Of a stretch of 64,000 nt of DNA, positions 35,022-42,921 are shown in pieces; within the stretch, counting starts at the first letter, position 1; each line of letters starts with the position of its first letter. The stretch is taken from NCBI RefSeq assembly GCF_001653195.1, contig NZ_JXBB01000001.1:186001-250000 (forward strand). Direction: 5' to 3'. Under the pieces are notes generated by a model that was not told the DNA's origin, ran no database searches, and saw nothing but the letters and a program-made list of their open reading frames with translations. Made by a program: the position numbers and the translations under genes. The DNA is from Hydrogenibacillus schlegelii (GTDB taxonomy: Bacteria; Bacillota; Bacilli; Thermicanales; DSM-22653).

Positions 35022-35049
35022 AATATATGCGCGCCGAAGCCGGCTATGC
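35022..35049 (-). promoter_or_regulatory. Candidate SigE-type promoter of spoIVA
   Basis: Minus-strand GCATAGC (35043-35049) and CATATATT (35022-35029) with 13-bp spacing resemble the SigE consensus (ATA-type -35, CATACAAT-type -10). spoIVA is a SigE gene in B. subtilis. Start predicted near 35015. Confidence 0.4.
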
Positions 35050-35111
35050 GTGGCGAGCGGAGATTCCGACCGGGGCGGCCGAGGCGCTCCGCCGATCGAA
35101 GCGCCCGTCGG

Positions 35112-36044
35112 CTATCGAAGCGCCCCGTCGGGCCGGAGCACCGGTTCGCCGCCCTCGAGCCCGTACGGGACCGAGGCCACCGGGACGAAGAGCGTCCGCT
35201 CGACGAACAGCCGCCGGAGATCGCCCGAGCCGCCCGAAGCCTCTGCCGGCGGGCCGGGGGTGCCGGCGTCCGCCGGAGCGGCCGGCCCGTTCGGGCTTGG
35301 TTCCGGCGCGCCGGCTCTGTCCGGGATCGCCGGTGCGGTCGAACCGGCCGGCGGGGCGCCTTGCGCCCGCAGGAGGAGGGCGAGATCGAGCAGGTAGTCG
35401 GCGTACACCCGGCCGTCCCGCGTCAGCATGAGCCCGAGGGCGTGGCCGCTGTAGGGAGAGATGAGCGCGGGCTTGGCCAGGTGAAGCGCCCCGTAGTCGA
35501 TGACGAGTTCGTCCGGTCCCTTTTCCTCCGCCACCGGGAGCCGCCCCGTCGCCCGGTGAAAAGCCGCCACGGCCCGCTGCACCCGTTCGACCGCATCGGC
35601 GATGCGAAGATCGGCCAGCCGAACCGCCATCCCGTCGCCCAGCGGAACGAGGACGTAGCGGTAGACGCCTCCCCGTTCAAAAGCGCTCGACGGGATCGGG
35701 TCCAAAAACGTCGGATAGAGGGCGCTCATGTCGAGCGGGACGCCCGTGATCCGATCGGCATCGTCCGGAGGCCGCGCGACCGGGAGGGCATTCCGAGCGG
35801 CCCCATAGGCGTCGACCGCCGACTGAACCCGGGCCACGTCTCGGGGGAGATCTTCGACCGCCGGCGCGCCGGGGGAGAGGCAGCCGCCCAGCGCCCAAAG
35901 GGCCGCCGCCGACGCCCCTCCCCGGGCCAGCGCCCGGAGATCGAACGCCGCCCGGCGCCGCCGGCCGGCCCGGCGTTCCCGGCTCCAGGGGACGAGGACG
36001 CCCGCCAGGGCGACGAGCGCGAACACCGTCATGGCTTCCAGCAA
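35112..36044 (-). CDS. YphF-like lipoprotein of unknown function
   Basis: A 310-aa protein at the position of B. subtilis yphF (between spoIVA and gpsA). Two hydrophobic N-terminal segments are followed by a lipobox-like LGGC near residue 55, then a domain with VQSAVDAYGAARNALPVA, IPSSAFERGGVYRYVLV, VRLADLRIADAVERV and YGALHLAKPALISPYSG, which resembles YphF as I remember it. Near the C-terminus is a Pro/Ala/Gly-rich insert. The best ribosome site (GGGAGGG) serves a TTG at 36044; if the lipobox is used, a later start would be expected, so the start is uncertain. Confidence 0.7.
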   Translation of the reverse strand: MLEAMTVFALVALAGVLVPWSRERRAGRRRRAAFDLRALARGGASAAALWALGGCLSPGAPAVEDLPRDVARVQSAVDAYGAARNALPVARPPDDADRITGVPLDMSALYPTFLDPIPSSAFERGGVYRYVLVPLGDGMAVRLADLRIADAVERVQRAVAAFHRATGRLPVAEEKGPDELVIDYGALHLAKPALISPYSGHALGLMLTRDGRVYADYLLDLALLLRAQGAPPAGSTAPAIPDRAGAPEPSPNGPAAPADAGTPGPPAEASGGSGDLRRLFVERTLFVPVASVPYGLEGGEPVLRPDGALR

Positions 36045-36129
36045 CGCGATCCCTCCCGACGGCCGCCGGCGTCCGGCCGACTTTAACTAAAGAGGCCGGC
36101 GCTCGGCGGCCGCCCATCCGGTTAGCCGT

Positions 36130-36158
36130 ATTGTACCGGCTTTTCTCCCCGATCGAAA
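36130..36158 (-). promoter_or_regulatory. Promoter of the YphF-like gene
   Basis: Minus-strand TTTCGA (36153-36158) and TACAAT (36130-36135), 17-bp spacing; leader about 80 bases. Confidence 0.5.
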
Positions 36159-36276
36159 GGCGCGGCATCGGGGCGGTCAAACCCTTTCGACCGGACAGCT
36201 TCCGGACGCCGGCGCCCGAACGCCGCGACCGTCGCCGCATACGGTGATCAAGGGCGGACCGAAAGGAGGGAGGCGG

Positions 36277-36669
36277 ATGCCGGAGGCGCCAAAACCCGAC
36301 CGGCCTCAGCCGGAGACGCCCGGAGCCGATGCCGCCCTCGCCGCGCTCCTCGAACACCTCCGGCCGCTCCAAGACACCGTCGGCGAGCTCGGCGGTTCGA
36401 TCCGGAAGTTCGAGCAGACGCTCGAGAGCGTCGTCGCCCTCCTCACGCTGCTCAACGAACTCGGAGGCCTGGAACGCCTGAAAGCCGCCTGGATGAGGGG
36501 CCAAAACTCGAAGACGCCCCTCGAGCGCCTGGAGCGGATCGTCGACGTTTTGGCCGCCATCGATGCGGAAAAAATCCGCCGCTGGCTCTCCCACCCGGCG
36601 GTGCGGGCGCTCCTCGCCGACGGGTCTCCCGATGACGACGCGGCGGGTGAAAAAGGCGGCAAAAAATAA
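36277..36669 (+). CDS. Helical protein of unknown function (130 aa)
   Basis: A plus-strand gene with a strong GAAAGGAGGG before the ATG. After a proline-rich start the product is almost wholly alpha-helical with heptad-like leucines (LAALLEHLRPLQDTVGELGGSIRKFE, SVVALLTLLNELGGLERLKAAW, LERIVDVLAAIDAEKIRRWL) and an acidic/lysine tail. No signal or membrane segment. It converges with the spoVIF-like gene and shares its terminator, which suggests but does not prove a sporulation link. Family not recognised. Confidence 0.75.
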   Translation: MPEAPKPDRPQPETPGADAALAALLEHLRPLQDTVGELGGSIRKFEQTLESVVALLTLLNELGGLERLKAAWMRGQNSKTPLERLERIVDVLAAIDAEKIRRWLSHPAVRALLADGSPDDDAAGEKGGKK

Positions 36670-36694
36670 CGCCCCGTCACGGGGCGTTCTTTTT
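36661..36694. terminator. Bidirectional terminator containing both stop codons
   Basis: AACGCCCCG (36668-36676), loop TCA, CGGGGCGTT (36680-36688), with A6 before and T5 after, so it works on both strands. The TAA of the plus-strand gene overlaps the stem base and the TGA of the minus-strand gene forms the loop. Confidence 0.9.
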
Positions 36695-37015
36695 CGGCGC
36701 GGCGTTCTTTTTGGCCGCGGAGGGCGCGCGCTCACCCGCTGCGGGTCCATCGTTCCTTTTTTGCTCAAGGAGCTTCCGGATCGACTCGGGCCCGGTAAAG
36801 CGGTTTTCCCGCAGGTAGCGCATGATGCGCTCTTCTTTTTCCGGCGAAAGCTTCAGGCCGATGAGGGCCGAAAGCCGCCGGACGAGCGCCCGCATCTTCG
36901 CTTCGTCGTCCTGGTCGCCCGCCCGGACGTCCTTGGCGACGTCCATGAGCGCCCGGCCGTCCACCGGCCGGCTGGCCGCCTGTCCGATGAGTTCGAGCAG
37001 CTGACCGAGGTTCAT
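36677..37015 (-). CDS. Stage VI sporulation protein F-like
   Basis: A 112-aa protein with the SpoVIF-type core: MDVAKDVRAGDQDDEAKMRALVRRLSALIGLKLSPEKEERIMRYL in outline (about residues 25-70), followed by a lysine/alanine-rich tail. SpoVIF is needed for late coat assembly in B. subtilis, but the family is small and short, so function is by analogy. ATG at 37015 with GAGGGGAG upstream. The last codons run into the terminator stem. Confidence 0.7.
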   Translation of the reverse strand: MNLGQLLELIGQAASRPVDGRALMDVAKDVRAGDQDDEAKMRALVRRLSALIGLKLSPEKEERIMRYLRENRFTGPESIRKLLEQKRNDGPAAGERAPSAAKKNAAPKKNAP

Positions 37016-37100
37016 GCTCTCCCCTCCTCGGTCCAGCGTATGCGCCCCGGCGGGAGGCGGTTCGGGCGCTCGCTCCCTCTTCCCGGACGGCGCGGCGCTT

Positions 37101-38210
37101 CTATGGTCCGGGGGCGTCCGAGGCGTTTTTCCCGGCCGGACGGGTGCCGCCGGCGGACGGCCGACCGCTCTCCCGCCGGGCTCGAACCCACGTCTCGAGG
37201 AGCGGCATCGCCCCTTCTTCCGTCGGCTCCCGGGACAAAAGCGCCTCGATCGCCTGCGCCGGCGCTTCCCCCCGAAAAAGGACGCGGTAAAGCGCCTCGG
37301 TGATCGGCATGCTCACGCCGTGCCGGGCGGCGAGCGCGTAGGCGGCTTCCGTCGTCACGACGCCTTCGACGACCATGCCGATTGACCGGAGGGCCTCATC
37401 CGGCGGCACCCCCCGGCCGATCAACCGGCCGGCGCGGCGATTCCGACTGTGCTCGCTCGTCGCCGTCACGACGAGATCGCCGATGCCGGCCAGGCCGGCA
37501 AACGTCATCGGCGCGGCGCCGAGGTGAACGCCCAGCCGGGCGATCTCGTGAAGCCCCCGGGTGATGAGGGCCGCCCGGGCGTTGTCCCCGTAACCGTATC
37601 CTTCCGCCAAGCCGGCGGCCAGGGCGATGACGTTCTTGAGCGCGCCGGCCAGCTCCACCCCGACGAGATCGTCGTTCGTGTAGACGCGAAACGTCGGCCG
37701 GAACAAGATCCCCTGGGCCTCCCGGGCGTCCTCCCGAGCGCCGGCGACGACAACCGACGTCGGCATCTCCCGGGCGACCTCTTCCGCGTGCGACGGGCCG
37801 GAGAGGGCGACGATCCGGGCCGTGCGGGCGCCGAGGACATCCCGGAGCACCTCCGACATCCGCTTCAGGCTCCTTCGCTCGAGCCCCTTAGCGGCGCTCA
37901 CGACGAGGGCCGCCGGCGAAAGATGGGCCGCCGCCGCCGCCGCCACCGACCGCATCGCCTGGGACGGGACGACGAAAAGCACCGCCGACGCGCCCGATAC
38001 CGCCTCCGCGAGGTCGGCGGTGACGGCAAACGGCGGAAGCAAAACGCCCGGCAGGTAGCGGCGGTTTTCCCGCGTTTCGGCCAGCGCCCGGACGTGCGCC
38101 GGATCCCGACCCCAGAGGACGACCTCGTGTCCGTTGTTGAAGATGAGTTGCGCCAGCGCCGTGCCGAAGCTGCCGGCGCCGACGACCGCGACCCGGCGGA
38201 AATCCGCCAT
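37101..38210 (-). CDS. gpsA: Glycerol-3-phosphate dehydrogenase [NAD(P)+]
   Basis: Makes sn-glycerol 3-phosphate for phospholipids; 369 aa. NAD(P) motif VVGAGSFGTALA, SAAKGLE, GPSHAEEV, and LKNVIALAAGLAEGYGYGDNARAALITRGLHEIARLG are characteristic. The ATG at 38210 has GAGGAGG only two to three bases away, but upstream codons are not GpsA-like. About 30 C-terminal residues are low-complexity. Neighbour of der, as in most Bacillales. Confidence 0.96.
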   Translation of the reverse strand: MADFRRVAVVGAGSFGTALAQLIFNNGHEVVLWGRDPAHVRALAETRENRRYLPGVLLPPFAVTADLAEAVSGASAVLFVVPSQAMRSVAAAAAAHLSPAALVVSAAKGLERRSLKRMSEVLRDVLGARTARIVALSGPSHAEEVAREMPTSVVVAGAREDAREAQGILFRPTFRVYTNDDLVGVELAGALKNVIALAAGLAEGYGYGDNARAALITRGLHEIARLGVHLGAAPMTFAGLAGIGDLVVTATSEHSRNRRAGRLIGRGVPPDEALRSIGMVVEGVVTTEAAYALAARHGVSMPITEALYRVLFRGEAPAQAIEALLSREPTEEGAMPLLETWVRARRESGRPSAGGTRPAGKNASDAPGP

Positions 38211-38239
38211 GGCCTCCTCTCCCATCGGCTTGATCTTTG

Positions 38240-38405
38240 GCCGCTCCGACCGCCCGGCGGTGGCCCGCCGTCCGGCGGCCTTCGGCGCGGCGACCTTCGC
38301 TCCCCGCGGCGATCCTCGGCGCTCCCGACCGGGCGCCTTCAGCGTTCTCCCTCCGACGATCTTCGGCGCTCCCTTTCCGGGGGCTTTCGGCGCTTCCCCA
38401 CCTTC
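38240..38405. repeat. Imperfect GC-rich repeats between der and gpsA
   Basis: Variants of TTCGGCGCTCCC recur at least five times in about 160 bases. On the minus strand in the gpsA frame they read as a lysine/proline/alanine-rich peptide, but there is no ribosome site for a gene. It may be a degenerate spacer; no promoter is obvious. Confidence 0.45.
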
Positions 38406-38421
38406 CGACCGGACGGCTCCG

Positions 38422-39762
38422 CTACGAGCGCTCCGATCGGGCCCGCGCCGGATCGCTCGGCTTGATGACGAAACGAAGCGGCGTTCCGGTGAGGGGAAAC
38501 GCCTCCCGGAACCGATTTTCCAAATAGCGGGCATATGAAAAATGAAGCCGTTCCGGATCGTTGACGAAGAGGGCGATCGTCGGCGGCTTCGTGCCCACCT
38601 GCGTCGCGTACTTGATCCGAAGCGGCGCCCCACCCCGGGACGGCGGCGGCGTGAGGGCGATCGCCTCCTGAAGCACGTCGTTCAGGCGGGACGTCGGAAG
38701 GCGCAGGGCGTGGTTTTCCGCCACCTGCCGCGCCAGATCGAACAGCCGCCCCACCCGCTGCCCGGTCCGGGCCGAGACGATCTCCACCGGCGCATAGGCG
38801 ACGAAATCGAGTTCCTCCCGCACCGTCTTCACGAACCGGTCGTACGTCTTATCGTCTTTGTCGACGAGATCCCACTTGTTGACGACGAGCAAAAGCCCCC
38901 GCCCGGCCCGCTCCGCCGCGCCGGCGATGTGCTTGTCCTGCTCGACGACCCCAACCGTCGCGTCGAGGACGACGAAGACGACGTCCGCCCGTCGCATCGC
39001 CAGCTCCGCCCGAAGGACGCTGTACTTTTCCGCCCGCTCGTAAATGCGACCCCGTCGGCGGATGCCGGCCGTATCGACGAGGACAAACCGCTCTCCCGCC
39101 CGTTCCACCACCGTATCGACGGCGTCCCGGGTCGTCCCGGGGACGGGGCTCACGATCGCCCGCTCTTCTCCGGCGAGGGCGTTTAAAAGCGACGATTTGC
39201 CGACGTTCGGCCGCCCGACGATGGCGATCCGAAGCCCCTCCTCCTCCCGAGGCGCCCCCTCCGGCGCCGGCGGAAGGGCGGCGAGCACGGCGTCCATCAG
39301 CTCGCCGATCCCCGTCCCGTGGGCGGCCGAAATGCCGTAGGGCTCGCCCAGGCCGAGCGCGTAAAAATCGTACCGCCGCTCCAGATGCTTGGGGTGGTCG
39401 ATCTTATTGACGGCGAGGACGATCGGCTTGCCGGAACGCCGGAGCTTCTCGGCGACGTCGACGTCGTCCGCGAGCGGTCCCGTCTGGCCGTCCACGACGA
39501 ACAGGACGACGTCGGCCTCGTCGATGGCGAGCTCCGCCTGCGCGCGGACGTTTTTTCCGATCTCATCCGCCGGGTACGGCTCGATGCCGCCGGTGTCGAC
39601 GACGACGAGCCGGCGGTTCAGCCATTCGATCTCCCGGTAAAGCCGGTCGCGGGTGATCCCCGGTCGGTCGTCGACGATCGCCCACCGCTCGCCGACGAGG
39701 CGGTTGAACAGCGTCGACTTGCCGACGTTCGGCCGCCCGACGATGGCGACGACGGGTAGCAT
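38422..39762 (-). CDS. der: GTPase Der (EngA), ribosome assembly
   Basis: Double-GTPase factor for 50S maturation, 446 aa. Two G domains, each with GRPNVGKST/S (near residues 9 and 185), NKID and NKWD motifs, then a C-terminal KH-like domain (RLNDVLQEAI, PPTIALFVNDPERLHFSYARYLENR). ATG at 39762 with GAGGTGAGGGG. Own promoter upstream. Confidence 0.97.
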   Translation of the reverse strand: MLPVVAIVGRPNVGKSTLFNRLVGERWAIVDDRPGITRDRLYREIEWLNRRLVVVDTGGIEPYPADEIGKNVRAQAELAIDEADVVLFVVDGQTGPLADDVDVAEKLRRSGKPIVLAVNKIDHPKHLERRYDFYALGLGEPYGISAAHGTGIGELMDAVLAALPPAPEGAPREEEGLRIAIVGRPNVGKSSLLNALAGEERAIVSPVPGTTRDAVDTVVERAGERFVLVDTAGIRRRGRIYERAEKYSVLRAELAMRRADVVFVVLDATVGVVEQDKHIAGAAERAGRGLLLVVNKWDLVDKDDKTYDRFVKTVREELDFVAYAPVEIVSARTGQRVGRLFDLARQVAENHALRLPTSRLNDVLQEAIALTPPPSRGGAPLRIKYATQVGTKPPTIALFVNDPERLHFSYARYLENRFREAFPLTGTPLRFVIKPSDPARARSERS

Positions 39763-39786
39763 TCCCCTCACCTCGCATCCGGCGGT

Positions 39787-39815
39787 ATTGTACCATCGGC
39801 GCCGGAGGCGGTCAA
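39787..39815 (-). promoter_or_regulatory. SigA-type promoter of der
   Basis: TTGACC (39810-39815) and TACAAT (39787-39792) on the minus strand, 17-bp spacing. One of the best matches in the window. Confidence 0.8.
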
Positions 39816-39874
39816 AAGCCGCCCGCCGGTCTGGCCTTAAAAAGCGGCCCTCCATCCGATCCGGCTCGTCCCGC

Positions 39875-40591
39875 TCATCGGCGAAGGCGCGGAGCCGCGC
39901 CGGATAAACCCTCGGAGGCGCCCGAAAAACCGTCCGATGCGCCCACCCCGTCCTCCGCCGCGCCGAACACGCCGTCCGCCCACCGCCCGCCGGCGTCACG
40001 CGCCGTCCGCCGCCGGAGGCCGCCGAAGCGGTGCACGGCGGAACGGGCCGCCGAAAAGGCCGCCCGCCAGGCGACCGCCGCCCAGACGACGGCGAAAAGC
40101 GCTCCGATCCCCCGATCGCCGGGCGGAAGCGCCGGCAAATCGACCGTCTGCGGGAAGGCGGCGCGCAGGGCGGACACGGCGAGGGCGAGCGCCGCCCAAG
40201 CGAGGGTGGCGAGCGCCCACGCTTCGGCCTCCGAATCGCTGAGCGCGGCGACGACGAGGGCAAGGGCCGCCCACGGCAGGGCGGGCTCCGGCACGATCCG
40301 AAGGGCCGGGCTTTCCACGAGCGCCACAAGAAGCGCCATCCCAAGGCCGGCGGCCAAAAGCGTCCGGCCGACGGCCGCAAACGGCGCCCGCCAAACGTCC
40401 GGCGCCAGGCGGAGCGCGCCGAGCACCAAAAGGGCCGAAGCGGCGCCGTTCAGGCCTGAAAGGCCGGTGAGATCGAGGACGAGGGGAAACGCGGCGGCGA
40501 GAAACCACCCCCCCGCCCGACCGTCGACGACGCCGCTTCGCCAGAGCCCCCACCAGACGGCAAGCGAAAGCCAGGCGTATCCGTCCGGCAC
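39875..40591 (-). CDS. Integral membrane protein, YphA-like position
   Basis: A 238-aa protein with about six hydrophobic helices (WLSLAVWWGLWRSG, GWFLAAAFPLVLDLTGL, LLAAGLGMALLVALVE, ALPWAALALVVAAL) and a hydrophilic, glycine/serine-rich tail of 50 residues. GTG start at 40591 with AGGAGGAG upstream. Between der and the S1-domain gene, where B. subtilis has yphA, a similar small membrane protein; homology itself is not shown. Confidence 0.65.
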   Translation of the reverse strand: MPDGYAWLSLAVWWGLWRSGVVDGRAGGWFLAAAFPLVLDLTGLSGLNGAASALLVLGALRLAPDVWRAPFAAVGRTLLAAGLGMALLVALVESPALRIVPEPALPWAALALVVAALSDSEAEAWALATLAWAALALAVSALRAAFPQTVDLPALPPGDRGIGALFAVVWAAVAWRAAFSAARSAVHRFGGLRRRTARDAGGRWADGVFGAAEDGVGASDGFSGASEGLSGAAPRLRR

Positions 40592-40762
40592 GACCGTCTC
40601 CTCCTGCGGCTTTGTCCTGGAAGGCTGATTTTACCATTTTAGCCGCCGCAGGAAGGCGTTAACCCGCAGGAAGGCACGAAAACCGCCGTCGGGAAGCCGG
40701 ATCCGCCGCCGGAAATCGCCGCGGTTGCCCGGGAACCCCCGGCCGCCGCGGGCAAGACCAAC

Positions 40763-40790
40763 GAAAAACCGGCGCCCGATAGCGCCGGTT
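40763..40790 (-). terminator. Intrinsic terminator of the cmk-rpsA operon
   Basis: Minus-strand AACCGGCGC (40790-40782), loop TATCGG, GCGCCGGTT (40775-40767), then TTT and further Ts. Confidence 0.85.
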
Positions 40791-40806
40791 CGGCTTTATG
40801 GGACCT

Positions 40807-41967
40807 TCACTTCCACGCATCCGGCAGGCGATCGCCCAAAAGATCGCCGATCGTCACGCCGAAGCCGGATTTGTCCTCCTCCTTCGCCGCCGGCTCCGGG
40901 CGCGGCGCCGGTTCGGCCTCTTCCGCTTCCCGGATGCTCAGGCTCACCCGCTTTTCCTCCGGCGAGAAGGCCAGCACCTTCACCCGCACCTTCTGCCCCG
41001 GCGAGACGACCTCGCTCGGCGTCGCCACCCGCCGGCGGGCGAGCTGCGAAATGTGGACGAGGCCTTCCACCCCCGGCATGAGCTCGACGAACGCTCCGAA
41101 AGAGGCGAGCCGCCGGACGATGCCCTCCCGGATCTCGCCGACCCGGATCTCGTCCTTCGCCCGCTCCCACGGACTCGCTTCGGCCTGCTTGATGCTCAGG
41201 CTCACCCGTTCGCTCTCCGGATCGACCTTGAGCACCTTCACCTTGACGACGTCGCCGATCTTCAGCTTTTCGCTCGGGTGCTCGACGTGCTCCCAGGACA
41301 CCTCCGAGATGTGGACGAGCCCGTCGACGCCGCCCAGGTCGATGAAGGCGCCGAAATCGGCAAAGCGGGCCACCCGCCCTTCGACGACGTCCCCGGGACG
41401 AAGCCGCGAAAGCACTTCCGCCTTCTTCGCCTCCGCCTCCTCTTCCAGCACCGCCCGGTGCGAGAGGATGACGCGGTTTTGCTCCCGGTCGAGCTCCAGC
41501 ACCTTGACCTTGAGCGTTTTGCCTTTGTAGTCGCTGAAATCTTCCACGAACGACGTCGAAACCTGCGACGCCGGGATAAAGCCGCGCAGGCCGACGTCGG
41601 CGACGAGGCCCCCCTTGACGATGTCGTGCACCTTCACCTCAAAAGCCTCGCCCCGGTCCCGGTATCCCGCGAGGCGCGCCCACGCCTCCTCGGCGTCGAC
41701 CATGCGTTTGGAGACGACGAGCTCTTCCTTTTCGTCATTGACCTTTTTCACCTGCACCCGGATCTCGTCGCCGACGGACAGGACGTCGTCGATCCGGTCG
41801 ATGTGAAGCGCCGACACCTCGCTGATCGGGAGGATCGCCTCGTACTTGTATCCGACGTCGACGAGCGCCTGTTTGTCCTCGATCTTGACGACCTTCCCGG
41901 TGAGCCGGTCCCCGACCTGCGGAATCGCCAGCTCGCCCCCGTGCATCGCTTCGTGCTCTTCCATCAT
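40807..41967 (-). CDS. rpsA: 30S ribosomal protein S1 homologue (four S1 domains)
   Basis: A 386-aa RNA-binding protein with four S1 domains (roughly 18-90, 105-175, 190-260, 277-347). The third and fourth carry canonical FGAFIDLGGVDGLVHISEVSW and FGAFVELMPGVEGLVHISQL. This four-domain form (YpfD) is the Bacillus type; it differs from the six-domain proteobacterial S1. ATG at 41967 with AAGGAGG; 14 bases after cmk, so an operon. Confidence 0.95.
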   Translation of the reverse strand: MMEEHEAMHGGELAIPQVGDRLTGKVVKIEDKQALVDVGYKYEAILPISEVSALHIDRIDDVLSVGDEIRVQVKKVNDEKEELVVSKRMVDAEEAWARLAGYRDRGEAFEVKVHDIVKGGLVADVGLRGFIPASQVSTSFVEDFSDYKGKTLKVKVLELDREQNRVILSHRAVLEEEAEAKKAEVLSRLRPGDVVEGRVARFADFGAFIDLGGVDGLVHISEVSWEHVEHPSEKLKIGDVVKVKVLKVDPESERVSLSIKQAEASPWERAKDEIRVGEIREGIVRRLASFGAFVELMPGVEGLVHISQLARRRVATPSEVVSPGQKVRVKVLAFSPEEKRVSLSIREAEEAEPAPRPEPAAKEEDKSGFGVTIGDLLGDRLPDAWK

Positions 41968-41981
41968 GCCTGCGTTCCTCC

Positions 41982-42671
41982 TTAGCGTCCTTCCACGGAC
42001 AAAAATGCCTGGTGCTGCGCTTCGGCCAGGGCGACGATGGCGCCGACGACCTCTTCGATCGACTTGTCCGTCGTATCGATTTCGATCGCATCGGGGGCCT
42101 TCCGAAGGGGCGCCGTCTCCCGCGTCATATCCTGCCGATCGCGCGCCACGAGCTCCGCCAGAACGTCCTCAAACCGGACCGCATACCCGGCCGCGGCAAG
42201 CTCCGCGTGCCGCCGCCGGGCCCGCGCTTCCGGCGAAGCGGTGAGAAAAATCTTGATCCTCGCCTCGGGCAGGACGACCGTCCCGATGTCCCGCCCGTCC
42301 ATCACGACCGCCTCCCGCTCGGCCAGATGCCGGAGCCGGGCGACGACCGCCGCCCGTACCGCCGGGTGCCGCGCCACCCGGGACGCGGCGGCGCCGATCT
42401 CCGGCCGGCGGATCGCTTCCGTCACATCCCTCCCGTCCAGTCGAATGCGCACGGCGCCGCCGGCGCCTTCCAGGGCGATCTCGCTTTCGGCCCAGAGGCG
42501 GGCCAGCGCTTCCTCGTCGTCCGCCGAGACGCCCGCCTCTCGAGCCTTCAAGGCGAGGGCCCGGTAAAAAGCGCCGGTGTCGATGTATTTGGCGCCGAGG
42601 CGTTCGGCGACGCGCCGGGCGACCGTACTCTTCCCTGCGCCAGCCGGACCGTCGATGGCGATAGCCCGCAC
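41982..42671 (-). CDS. cmk: Cytidylate kinase
   Basis: Phosphorylates CMP/dCMP; 229 aa. P-loop GPAGAGKST at residues 8-16, YIDTGAFYRALALKA for the nucleotide site, MDGRDIGTVVLPEA and the lid RRRHAEL/RDRQDMTRE are complete. GTG start at 42671. Its leader contains an intrinsic terminator, so expression together with rpsA may be attenuated. Confidence 0.96.
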   Translation of the reverse strand: MRAIAIDGPAGAGKSTVARRVAERLGAKYIDTGAFYRALALKAREAGVSADDEEALARLWAESEIALEGAGGAVRIRLDGRDVTEAIRRPEIGAAASRVARHPAVRAAVVARLRHLAEREAVVMDGRDIGTVVLPEARIKIFLTASPEARARRRHAELAAAGYAVRFEDVLAELVARDRQDMTRETAPLRKAPDAIEIDTTDKSIEEVVGAIVALAEAQHQAFLSVEGR

Positions 42672-42693
42672 CGCTCATCACTCCGTGCCAGAA

Positions 42694-42727
42694 CAAAAAT
42701 AAGAAAAAGCAGGGCAGGTCCTGCTTT
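42694..42727 (-). terminator. Intrinsic terminator inside the cmk leader
   Basis: Minus-strand AAAGCAGG (42727-42720), loop ACCTGC, CCTGCTTT (42713-42706), then TTCTTATTTTT. It lies between the cmk promoter and the start codon, leaving a leader RNA of about 100 bases. Confidence 0.7.
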
Positions 42728-42814
42728 GTTCGAGGAGCCTATGTACGTTCCCCAACGCCCGCCGCACCGCGCACTCGCCCTTGCCCCTATCCAATTCTCA
42801 ATTGCTCCAACCGC

Positions 42815-42843
42815 ATTATACCACGTTCGAAGGCCGAACTCAA
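42815..42843 (-). promoter_or_regulatory. SigA-type promoter of cmk-rpsA
   Basis: TTGAGT (42838-42843) and a perfect TATAAT (42815-42820) on the minus strand, 17-bp spacing. Start predicted near 42808. Confidence 0.85.
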
Positions 42844-42921
42844 CGGGGGTTGTCCGCCCCGCCGACTCCGGCCGTCCGCCGGGCGGCGGCATCGAAGGCC
42901 GCCTTTCCGGCTTCGGCCCTT

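Noticed and set aside
42730-42830. Short plus-strand frame beginning MYVPQRPPH behind GAGGAG, opposite the cmk leader
   Set aside because: The translation is not protein-like, runs through the cmk promoter region, and has no promoter of its own.
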